This document shows positions 12,501 to 23,200 of a DNA stretch of 64,000 nt, in pieces. The translations under genes were made by a program, and so were the position numbers. The first letter of the stretch is position 1. The number at the start of each line of letters is the position of its first letter. Origin of the DNA: Rostratula benghalensis (Eukaryota; Chordata; Aves; Charadriiformes; Rostratulidae); contig VXAI01000025.1 of the NCBI GenBank assembly GCA_013399305.1, forward strand, positions 4,864,792 through 4,928,791. Reading direction: 5' to 3'. The notes under the pieces are model-generated. The model did not search any database. It was not told the DNA's origin and saw only the letters and a program-made list of their open reading frames with translations.

Positions 12501-12740
12501 GAAAACAGCTGGAGCAGAGCCTCTGATTTGTTATGACTCAAAAGGCGGCGAGAAAACTGCCTCTACTGAACTTCAGTGACCAGACAAGCTTGACATAAAG
12601 GCAGCGTGCGAATGTTCACCGCTGCAGCAGGGGTTTGCTCCAGCTGTACTGGTTACACGAGGGCAGACCGTGGGCATGAGAACCCTGCACGGCTGGGGAA
12701 GGCCAGCCCTGACCCTTGTTTTACACGTGCTTGATTCACC

Positions 12741-12820
12741 CAGCCAGAGTCCAAGCATGAAGGCAACTGGGAAAGGAACCCAGTGAGAGTCCAAGCACGA
12801 AGGCAACTGGGAAAGGAACC
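12741..12820. repeat. Tandem duplication, two 40-bp units
   Basis: Unit 1 (12741-12780) and unit 2 (12781-12820) are directly adjacent and match at 37 of 40 positions. They share AGTCCAAGCA, then GAAGGCAACTGGGAAAGGAA. Differences are CC/TG near the start and T/C in the middle. It is a minisatellite-scale duplication. Minus-strand frames here show a repeated peptide for this reason alone. Confidence 0.95.
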
Positions 12821-13989
12821 CGGAGAAGGCTGCAAGGAGTGCTCACACCTACAGTCGCTGCTGCTGGGGGCTGTCGTGACAGAAAAGTGCAGTGATGCAC
12901 TCGGGGGTACTTTCTGTGAGATGGGAATGGGGCATTGCTTAACAGAGCCAGGCTACAGGCTTCCCAGCACACCACTGCCCTGGCAATTAAATAAGCCTCT
13001 GAGCCACATGTGACTGTGCCTTAAGAAATGAGTGTGATTCAGGATGATTTGGGTAGAGGAAAATATTCCCTTAAAGTATCCTGCCCGGGCTCCCTGGTGC
13101 ACGGAGGGTGGGAGAGGAGAGGTTTCCCAGTCCTTGTGCAAAGGTGAACTCTGCCCAGAAAGAAGAAATCTGAGCCCACTGCAGCCACCTAAGGGCATTC
13201 CACCAACCAAAATGGAAAATTAATTAAGAGAGTGAATCATTTTCTGAGACTTACTCAGTTTTGCACAGCTTCAGCGTTCGTCTTCTCTGTCAGTAGAGAA
13301 GCCCTTGATCCAACACAGTGTTTATAGCCACGTTTCCATAGAGCCCTGGCGTGCAGAGCCAGGTTGTGCGAATGACCTGCAAGACCTGTTTACAGACCTC
13401 CATTACAGAACCTCTCATTTTCTTGGATGATTATCCTAGGTGTCAAATAAAGCTAGATTACCTGTTTTATGTCTTAGAATGATAAGCAAGCCAAAGCAAG
13501 TAATTTGGCCCATGCAGTTATGCAGGTATACCTAGATATATGCATACATACATTATTTCAAACACTCAGGGCAATCTCACAGCCTTTCTTGTTGGAGATT
13601 TCGAAATCCTTCCATTTTACCAAAACGGTAAGGCGATGCTGGAGTTTCAGCATCTCTTGGCTGAGCTGCAGAGCTAGGCTGCAGGAATTAACAGAGGATG
13701 GTGTGGACACAGCACTGGGGTCTCAGGAGGACAAGAAGCCCTTCTCCCAGAGGACCGGTACGGTCCTTGCTGATGGAAGGGGCGCCTCGTTCGCGACACG
13801 GCTTGGCTCAACAGCGGTGCCTGCGATGGTAACAGGAGGTGAAGCATGTGCTGACAGGGCTCATTGCTGGGAAGCTTATAAATGATTCCTGGCACCACAG
13901 TTGGCAGTGGCCAGTGTTACCAGTCCTACCATTGCATAACATCTGCACTTTACCACAATCACCAAAACAATCAGGCCAGGGAAGCATGC
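12821..13989. other. Gene-free noncoding stretch
   Basis: No exon or mobile element was recognised. The plus-strand frame at 13505-13885 (126 codons) overlaps an opposite-strand frame and has no known domain. No repeat structure was noticed. Confidence 0.55.
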
Positions 13990-14510
13990 TAACGCTTGTC
14001 GGAGAATAAACTCAGCAGTCGCTCTAATATCGCAGGCTCTTCCAGCTCGCAGCTCCACCTCCTTCTCCTTCTCTGCCCGGGACGAGTGGGCTCCTGCGCC
14101 GCTGGTCCCCGGAGGCCCCACCTTCCCGGGCGTGGTGGGGACCCATCCCTGGTTCCCCCGGGCAGAGATGTGCTCAGGCTTCGGGATGCGCTGACTCAGT
14201 GATGCAGGGCTGATTGCGAGCGGCAGTTTCAGCCAGCTCCTGCTAGCGAATAATATGCATTGACCAACAAAACAGACCCAACCACAAGCTTCTCTTATAA
14301 ATGGATTCCAGGGCCCGGCCGGCGGTGAGCTGGCTCGGGCTGGAGGCTCGCACGGTGCAAATGAGGGTACGTGGGAGGCCTGCGCAACGGTGGCCTTTGC
14401 GCTCCCACGGCTTGGCTCAGCTGAATTCTCAGCGAAGCCCCATTCCTCAGCATAACAGAGAGATGCTCGGAGGCTGCTCTAATTAAAACAGATTGCCACA
14501 GCCCTGGGGA
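13990..14510 (+). promoter_or_regulatory. CpG-dense patch with TATA box; candidate promoter
   Basis: By eye I count about 18 CpG in the first roughly 270 bases and about 12 in 14310-14430, well above the CpG-poor surroundings. A perfect AP-1/TRE site TGACTCA lies at 14192-14198. A consensus TATAAA lies at 14296-14301, which would place a start site near 14326. A donor-like GGTGAGC follows at 14334-14340. Together these could form a promoter and a short first exon of an unannotated plus-strand transcript. The ATG at 14301 opens a 61-codon frame with no known domain. It could equally be a GC-rich enhancer; no transcript evidence was available. Confidence 0.3.
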
Positions 14511-15289
14511 CGCCGGTACAGAAAAGGGAGTTCAGCCGGACCTAGGGGAAGCTCTCGGAAAATCCCCTTTCTCTTCCACCTATTCTAATATACTAATTGA
14601 TGCCCTCAAAGGATCCCCTTCTCAAAGGTGTGCCCTAAAAGCCAACAGATTCAAGTCCCTGAAGGATGAGCCCTATACCGAAGTAGCCCTTGCAAGACTC
14701 TCAAGTGCTCACTTAAGAGCAGCTCGTTCTCCTTCCCCAAAAATGATGTTCTAGCTGACGTGACGTGCGGTCCCTCTCAACTGATGAGGCAACATCCCCT
14801 GAGAAGAGAGGGTGTCTCTCGCACAGACAAGCTATTTGGCGCCTCCTGGGCCTGATCCAAAATCAATTGAAGAACATGGCGAGCCTTTCCACTAATTCCA
14901 AAGAGGTTTGACTTAGGCCCAAATGTCAAAGCCAACACCATAAACTCCGCCTGGAAGCCAACATGCGGCCAAGCACCAGTTCTTCAGCATCAGTGTCATG
15001 TGCCTAGAGGGAGATACCCCTTTCACTCAGCAGGATGCCTGCCTTCAGCACTGTCTCCTCGTTTCCCAGGGGGTTTAGCTCCCTTCCCTGCATTGCGGTG
15101 TCTCTTCAGGTGACAAAAACATGGATAAGAGCACCAAGGACCACAACCACGAGGAAACATCACAGCACTCGCCACCAGGCAGAAGGTGGAGTTGGAGAAA
15201 AAAAAAGGATGAAAATCCACAAACCAGCAAAGCTCCTGTACACAAGGAAGGGGGTCTCTGAGCTCTCGGCCAATTATGTTAAACAGCGG

Positions 15290-15790
15290 AAAAATCTTTA
15301 TTCCTCCACAACCAAATGGAGCAAAATGATGACACAATGGCCTCAGTACTTTAATCAGCAGGACAAGTCAAGCCTTTTATTCCTTTGTATATTCCAGTCA
15401 ATGGAAAGTTATTGCTTAATTAACCCCCTTGAATGAATACCTGATAATTAATAAACCCATATACTGTACCCCAAGGCTTTGAGTTTAAGAAATCTCTTCT
15501 GTTCAAGTATGAAAAAAGAAAACATGCTGAACTAATGGGAAATAATTCTGGTAGAAGGCAAACCAATTAGGATTAGTGAATTCCATTTCATTTAAAGTTC
15601 CAAGATAGAGAAGTAATTTATCTAGTAAATTAATAGTGTTAGTGACTTCCCTAATATATTAGCAAGTCTTTCGTATCATATTAGTGAAAACCAAGCTGGC
15701 TAATACAATAAAAGACTTATTATAAAGGTATGAAGGTTACTAATGTGATAAGATTTTTGCATCCAATTAGTATTAAAAGAACGCTGCCCC
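15290..15790. promoter_or_regulatory. Dense TAATTA/CAATTAG segment; candidate enhancer
   Basis: This is about 500 bases of AT-rich, repeat-free DNA with many homeodomain-core motifs. Examples are the palindrome TTAATTAA at 15416-15423, TAATTA at 15445-15450, ACCAATTAGGATTAG near 15560, TAAATTAATAG near 15628 and CCAATTAGTATTA near 15763. CTTTTATTCCTTTG-type and CATTTAAAG motifs are also present. No transposon or microsatellite accounts for it. The density resembles developmental enhancers, but this is inference without alignment. Confidence 0.35.
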
Positions 15791-18109
15791 AAAATGGACT
15801 TCTATAGTTACTTCTATGATTACCCAGCCTACTGTAGAGGCCACAACTTTTCTCTCAGCAAATTACTCATTCTCCTCCCGAATTTGGAGCTGCTGTGTGT
15901 TACGTTCCTCGTGCAACACTGCATGCACACCCGTATCTGCCCATCTGCATGGATAACTGACCCCGGTTACTCGGTCTGGCTGCGCTGTGTTTAGCACAAC
16001 ACCACCGTGGTTTTGCATTCTCCTAACCTTGGATCAGCCAGAGACTGGTCTAATCAGATACAGCAGCCTAAAGGCAAAACAATTACGCTGAAATTATCAT
16101 ATGGAATCAAGCCAATGCCCCATCTTGTCTGGTATCCTGTCTTCAGCAGTTACTAGATCCTCCCACCCTTCTCTGGAGCAAGGTGAAAAATACCTGCTGC
16201 GCCGAGTTGAAGGAATCACCTACTTGTACAGGCATTTCTTCAGAGCCTCCCCAGAGAGTGGCTTCCTGACCAAAACAGCAAGCCCCATCTCCTTTTCAAA
16301 ATCCTGAATCACAAACTCTATTATTATAACACAAACCCACAGGCCTTACCCCCAAACTAATGCTAATGTGTCAGTGAGCTCCAGAGGTGACTTTTCAGCA
16401 GCATGAAAAGGTATCTGCTTTGGTTAATTTTATCATGGGCTGGCTTTTATACTGTATTAGAAGATATCATATGAACACAGCTTTTTTGTTTTTTTCATTA
16501 AAAATATCAGCTACCTCCCAAGGCCCTTGCTGTAGATTTGCCTTCAGTGCCAACTGCAAACAAGGCTGCACATGGTGGCACACAAAAAGGAGAAAAAAAG
16601 AACCCAAAAGAGGTTCTGCTACATTTATTTGACCCATTATTGTATAAACAGGTAAAATTCTGGATCTGCATACAGTTATTAATTCTTACCTACCATTCTG
16701 GAATACCTGCCTCTACGTATGGCTTTGCAGTGAGTTTATGCATGGTTTTAGGAAAGAAAGTTTTCAGATCTTCATAAAATCCCTTTCTTCTGGGTTTGGC
16801 AGTAGAATTGTACAGAATAAGAAATGCACGCATGGTACTTAAAAATCAATTGTATTAGAGAATATAATTGGTGCTATTTTTCATCTTTAAAGTTCCTGCA
16901 AGAGTAGTTTTCTGAAGTAGATCAAATTAGTAAAGTAGAAACAGATGCAGTCGATTGTCCATCGTTCAGGCCGAGGTATGGGTGACAAAGACTGATCGCA
17001 GCCAGGGGATGTTAACACGAGAAGATAGATTCCTGCACACTCTCCCAAATTGGAGCTGTGACTGATCTGATTCACCTCATATCCTTAAATCACTGGAAAT
17101 CGTCATAGTCTGGTTTTCAGACTTATGCCCCACTATTTCACTATTTTCCATGAAAAGCACAGCCTCTTAACACCAGCCTGGAATTTTGCCCGGCTTTGCA
17201 ATACTCAACACCACCAGAACGCCAAGCCAGAGGTAGAGAGCTCCAACGCAGAGCAGTCACAGGTGTGGGCAGGTGACCTCTACACTGGGGTTTATACAGA
17301 GTAGAAGGAGCTGAAAAGATTAGGACAAACTCCACCCGAGAAGATATCAAGCACTTCTGTTTTTCAGCCCCCTCCCCATAAATTCAGACCAAGGGAATTC
17401 CTGGTGAAGTTTAAGGTCAGTCTTTAAAGAACACTAGAACTGCATCTTTTGCTGCAGGAGTCAACCTGAGCCATCACTGGAGCCAATTGCTACTGTCAAA
17501 TTTAATACAGAACCTCTGCCTCCCTGAGTGTAGGAAGAACAATTACGCAAGCACAGTAACAGGTATATTTAACTTAATAACTCATTTATTGCCCTTGTGG
17601 GGGTGAGAAAGGATCCCACATCATTACACCAGCAAATAGCTAGCCAAATTTGGTCATGTCCCTCTTTTTGAAACATCAGATAATGACCACATCTGGATGG
17701 AGGCCGCAGCAGAAAAAAAATGGAGTTATTTAACTTATTTCAGGGTTGAGGCAAAAAGGAGAAAACAGGGACAGCAGAGGGGAGTGAGGAAGCCAGAGAG
17801 AAAAATAGGAACAAAAAATAGTAAACGGGACCAGAGAAACAAGCAGGACTAGGCACAGTAGGTATCTTTTAAATCTACAAGCCCTATAGACCTTATCAGG
17901 GAGAAGGCATAAAGTAGGGAGAAGGTTGGGGTGGAGGCTTGGGCCATGGTCATGGATTGGGCTGGTGTTCCAGTCTTTGAGCTGAGCCCCAGAGAAGATG
18001 GTGAAGGAGCCTGAGGTCACAGGAGGCACCAGCAGAGGTGCTGGGAGAGCAGCTGGAGAAGGAGGAAGATTCCTGGAGAGCAAGGAGCTATGGATGCCGT
18101 AAGGAAGGG

Positions 18110-18131
18110 AAAAAAAAAAAAAAAAAAAAAA
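18110..18131. repeat. Poly(A) tract, about 22 A
   Basis: This is an uninterrupted A run. No polyadenylation signal or retrocopy was recognised upstream, and no flanking duplication was seen, so it is listed as simple sequence. Confidence 0.93.
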
Positions 18132-18339
18132 TGACTGACTGTCAAACCAGCACATAAAATGAGACAGCTGAAGAGAGAGGTCATGGGAACAACAAATACC
18201 AGGGTGGCTGTGGGGGCTGGGGAAAGCAAGAGCAGTTGTAGGAAATCAGGGGACGATTCGATAAGGGAAATTCAGATGCTGAGGTCAAAGGGCAGACCTT
18301 GTTGGTGAAAAATAGGTCAAGGGAGCAGCCCGCCTTCAT

Positions 18340-18500
18340 TATTTTGCCTTTCAAACCTTTAATTTAACAGCTGCTAATGACAGACAGTGCACAAAATGGC
18401 ATTTGTATTACCCTGCCACACTGATGCAAAAATAGGCATAATCCTGTTTTTCGTGACAATTAATGCAGTGTGAAAGAGATAATTAAACGAGGCCTGGCGT
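18340..18500. promoter_or_regulatory. E-box plus homeodomain-site candidate enhancer
   Basis: A compact repeat-free segment contains the E-box CAGCTG at 18368-18373, immediately followed by CTAATGACAG, then GACAATTAATGCAG near 18455 and TAATTA at 18480-18485. bHLH and homeodomain motifs side by side are typical of tissue-specific vertebrate enhancers. Conservation was not testable. Confidence 0.33.
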
Positions 18501-21000
18501 ACTTTTACTTTCTATGCCTCGCTGCTACCTTCCGTGGCTCCTGCTCAATCTCCTTGAAAATCTGCTCGGTTCTTCTACCCCACGTCATCACTTTTCCTGC
18601 CTTAAGTTAAACGTGTCCTCCCCGAGCTTTACACCAGGAGAAGCTCCTCAGGAGGCAGAGCAGGAGCGAGAGCCCAGTGCGTCTGCCACCTCCGGCTCAG
18701 GTCATTACCTGGCCCTTATATAAATTCCAGCACAGAAATATTTTTACCGGTAATGCTTGCTCTTAATTAGCTAGCTCATGCAATAATAGCAACTTTTAGT
18801 CCTTCACCTGGATAGAAAAAAACACCTTCAGCAGCCAAGCTCACCACTGAAGGTGATGAGCTTCACCAGCTCACAGTTTGAAAACTCATTTCTGAGAAGT
18901 ATAGAAGGGGAACAGGACTTCTGAAAACAATAAAAATAACCTGTAAAAAATATTTGCATATTTGTAGAAAGTATTTTTTTTTTTTTTACAATTCTGCTTT
19001 GGAATTTTATCGCGATATTTTTTTGTTACCAAAAAAATTTAAAACATTAAAAAAAGGCAGCAAATGTCTGAAAAAATACTTCCGTAGTTATTTTCTTTGC
19101 TGATGGCCTAGAAATTTGCTGGATTTGATCCGAAACGTACTGCAGACAAATGTCAGCTTACTCCTGACATTGTCAGAAATGGATTTTCTCCCTTTGTGCT
19201 GCTCCATACATAATCAAATGCACATTCAAAATACCTAATGGTCTGCTAGTTTAAAATTATTGCTTGATCCTACGGCTGTGGAAAAGCAGTGGAGTCAGCC
19301 AGTGTTTCTTTGGGATGCATCAGCGGCAGAGGCAGGACTAGAACTGAAGACACTGCAATACCTCCCTCTCCTCCTTCCAGCTCCCCAAGCAATAAAACCT
19401 TTCTATGCTAAATTAGACTATTGATCAGTGGCTACCATTCCTAATGGACATCCTGTCTCTCATGTCTGGGATTAGGATGTTCTTTCTACTGCTGGATAAT
19501 CTTTGTAGTGTACAATTGCTCTTTCTCTGCTAATGACTAACTACAAGAAGAAATATTTCCTGGTTGCTTCTGGTTTTTGTGAAATATCCTCAAGCAGGCT
19601 CACCTGAGAGGAGGTAGCAACCCCAATCTGTGATCTGGTGCTATCTGATCACGTTCAATCTAACTACCAGGTATGCATTTTATTTTCTATGAAGGGATGT
19701 TACATCATTAAACCACCATCTGCAATGTGTTAGAAGATACTTTGATAATTCAACCTATCATGTCATAATGCTCATTAGAAAGAAATAGAAGATAAAAAAA
19801 ATAAGAAAAGCCAAACCTTTCTTCCTGTTCTGGTTATGGTCAAATGATAAGCACGAACCGAAAGTCACCCCCACCAAACTTCTGAAAAAGTACCGCAGAC
19901 TGAACATCTGCACCAACTCCAGCCTATGGGAGCAAGCTGTTAGCTGGGGTAGCCCCAATACAACAAACCAAACTTGAGCTCTCTGGGATTACATGAGAAC
20001 TAGGGCAAGAGACTCCTTTTCCTGTGACCCAACACCCACACACGCTCTCACACGACCAGATGAACATACGCCACAGCCTCAGCAAATCTTGCTTTTTGGC
20101 CCAAAGCAGGCAGGAGGTGAGTGATGGTGTGACAACAGAGTCCACAGAGCAGTTTCTCCAGCTCTTGGCCATGCTTCAGGACTGCCAGGCGAGGAGAATA
20201 AAGGGAACATTCACAAGAAAGCCTCAATACGTTTCTACCCCTTCCAGACCACATCAATTTAGGGTAGTTCTTACAGATTCTTCATCTTTTGGCCAGGGAA
20301 GAAGATGACACATTAACAAATGTTTTGGTACCTCAGTTGTAACCCTGTAGTGAATATATTGTTATGGCCAGACTGGGGGCAATTTTAATCCATTCATTTA
20401 AATCTCCAAAATCTGCACCCAGCTTTTGCTTGCAGATGCCTATTCTATTTTCACCCATCTTTTTCTGAGTTGGAAAACACCCACCAGCAAGCTCTCAGTC
20501 TACATCCCAGTAGCTGACCACAGGTTAGCAAAGGGAAAAAAGGACCATTTCTCTCTGGCAAATGTACCCTAAACTCTTTCGTGCTACATGGCAAGCACTG
20601 GTGGTAAATGAGCAGCCCTGACACACACTGGAACGGGGGGAATATTTGAGAGAGCTGCAAGTGCTCTCCCTGTAACCGGTGTCCAAATGGATGTGAAGAG
20701 AGGGTCTTTTTTTCCTTTAAGTCTAAGCTGTTTTCTATCGCCTGGTGGCCTGCAACTCGGCATACAAGATGCACCATGGCATTCTGAGATAGTGACAGCT
20801 GCTGAAGAAACACTGTGTTATAAACATGCAACGATGCAGTGAACTGGCAAATCCATATGGCTGGAAAAATGACAAGGAGAAAGGAAAAAAAAAACCCCAC
20901 TATTTCTGGTATTTATTTTTAAACAAAGTAGATACTCGGTAGTTTGCTTCAGCTTACGCGCCCTAATCACAACTTTTTTTCTTTCATGGAAAAAAGTTCT

Positions 21001-21050
21001 ATATACACATACACACACATATATATTTATATACATACATATATATATAG
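21001..21050. repeat. (CA/TA)n microsatellite
   Basis: ATATACACATACACACACAT is followed by AT-rich dinucleotide units ending in ATATATATAG. This is an interrupted alternating purine-pyrimidine repeat. Confidence 0.93.
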
Positions 21051-22959
21051 TATTATCCTAGGATTGATCTGCATGTGGCTGGAGAAGCAGAGGTGATATT
21101 TTCATATTTCACCATATTTCTGCTTCTTATTTCTCTGAGCTCTTTGGCTGAACAACCACGGTCTTCAATCGTCGCAGTACTAGCTCCTTCAAGCACCCCC
21201 CTAAAACTCTTATGTGCAGTTTTCCCCTCCCTTCTTCCATGCAGATGGATAATCTCTGCACATATACACCAGGGAGAGGTCAATCACTCACTTCTGCAGT
21301 GTCATCAGTCACAGAGGATTCTCTGTGTGTCAGAATAAATGAGCGTGGACAGGATGGACGTAGGACATCACCGAGAGGGACCCCCAAACCACATGGAAAT
21401 GTTTATACAGCTTATATATGCCTTCATAATTGATGGATCTCAGCAAGCAGACATATCCACTGCTTTTAAAAATGCTGATAAATCCAAGTCCATGACACAT
21501 GCTTCTTCGGAAAGCAAGTATTATGGCTTTTTAAAAACCTGAATGAGGAAATGGAAACGCAGTTACATCCATCCCCATTTTCAAACCTGGCTGCCTCAGC
21601 TCACTTCTCATCTCTGAACACAAGCCCCTAACAAAGGTGGCAGTTTCACGAGCATCATGTCTTAACAGTGGCCACCCAGCCTCTTCTCAGTCCAGTCACT
21701 TTTGCTTGGGCCCTAAGTACAAAGTGAAAAATCCCAATTTTGCCCCTCGGGTTTGAACTTACAGCCCAAAAGCTGAAGCCTGTGCGTCTGCTTTTTTATA
21801 TGGCACGCTTCCATCTACCTTTAATCAATAATATCTGAGAAGCGAGAGCTCAACGAGTATGCAGTCCAGCACTGGCACCATTTCCCAATGCTCCATAATC
21901 ATCCTCAGATTTTTATGGACAGTTTTCTCCCCAGTGATTTTTTTTCCTTGTCATTTAGTGCCACTATTTCAGATTTCCTCTTGCTGAACTGCTGGAGTAT
22001 CATCAGTACATCTATATAGAGTATGAGAATATATTTGGAAAGCTTATTTCCAAGGGCCATTGGAGATGACTAACATTTTTACACTGCACAAAAGAAGAGA
22101 AAATAAATTTAGGAGTAGCAAATAGAGCCTCTATGTTATTTCCTTCCCTGTAAATAAATAACTGTAATGCTTATACTCCAGTCGTGGAGCTGGGTATCCA
22201 GCATCTTTGTGGGGAAGGCACATTTCAAACAGCCATAAATGTTCACCCAAGACATTGACAATGAAGGCTTAAGACAGCACAAATTATAGAGAACATGAAA
22301 GAAGCCCTGCTTCCCTTGAAGACACCACCTGTTTAAGCACCTGGGAAAAATTATTCATAGCACTTTACCACTACACAGACAATAAAGATTCTATGGAAAT
22401 GTCTTTGTTTAAAATCAACATTTACGGCCCAGATTTCATACAAGTGTATGTAAATCCTAACTGATGCAACACATGCAAAATGACATCTCCAAAAACATGG
22501 GCCCTTCACACCAGACCCCAGTGCAAGTCAAACCCTTTCAGCTTTAGAATCTTATACTTTAGGAGCCGAGACCTCAATGTCCTTCCTTCTAATATTCATT
22601 CTGGGTTGCTTCACCTTGGTACATATTTATATCATGAATTTTTCCCTGCACAGAACTGCCCTCCTTGGCTGAATACCTATTAAGTGGAAAATGGGAGCAG
22701 AACCCATTCGCATTCATCCTAGCACCACTACTCGGTTCTGTGTCCTTGCCCAAGTCACCAGAGATCTGATTCTGTAGGAGCAACCAAAACCTCTGTAGTT
22801 ACCCCCTTCCTCCCTTTTCTGTGCTGAAGAATAATCTCTATATGCACCAGGGAAAGACAGACCAGAGCCAGACATCAACTGCAGGGAGGACCATGTCTAG
22901 AAGACACCTTCAAGCCTTCATTTCTCTGCGCTGTGCCTGATTTACCTACCTGCAGAATG

Positions 22960-23200
22960 CGAGCCGTAGTATTTCGCATCATGCTTGATCCCAGTTATAA
23001 TTTAAAAGCCTTATGATGCTTCCACAGAAGTTTAAAATATTATGTTTAACAAGTACCGCATAATTTAATTTTGAACCATAAATTTTACAGTTACCTTACA
23101 CTGGTTTGATTTGTTTCTGAGTCCTGTTTGAAGATCTTCTGAAACCAATTAATGGGTGTTCTCCAGCCATCTCACGTCAACCCTTTAGTTGCTGGCACCT
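22960..23200. promoter_or_regulatory. AT-rich candidate conserved noncoding element
   Basis: A repeat-free AT-rich segment contains CAGTTATAATTTAAAAG, CGCATAATTTAATTTTGAA, ACCATAAATTTTACAG and GAAACCAATTAATGGG. The CCAATTAATGG block is a near-palindromic paired homeodomain-type site. The call rests on composition only. Confidence 0.28.

Larger units (their letters stand above)
8081..12740. other. Gene-free noncoding stretch
   Basis: No exon was recognised. The longest open frame is 183 codons on the minus strand (9913-10464). It contains no known domain, overlaps shorter plus-strand frames and is probably chance. Apart from the listed G/A tract, microsatellite and AT-rich segments, the sequence is unique-looking. 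The segment at about 10510-10740 contains GACGTTAGCTGCTAATTACG and could be a further regulatory candidate. Nothing distinctive was seen at 11000-12700. Confidence 0.55.
14511..18339. other. Gene-free noncoding stretch
   Basis: No exon was recognised. GACGTGACGTG at about 14757 resembles a CRE-type site. The AT-rich segment at 15290-15790 is listed separately. A weaker AT-rich stretch at about 17490-17610 contains GAACAATTACGCAAGC and TTTAACTTAATAACTC. The minus-strand frames at 17730-18229 are read through G/A-rich DNA and a poly(A) tract and look artefactual. Confidence 0.55.

Noticed and set aside
18017..18229. Phenylalanine-rich hydrophobic minus-strand frame that mimics a membrane segment.
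   Set aside because: The hydrophobic run is a translation of the poly(A) tract at 18110-18131.
22720..22770. Possible MIR match (TGTCCTTGCCCAAGTCACC).
   Set aside because: Fewer than 20 informative matching bases and no second SINE block nearby.
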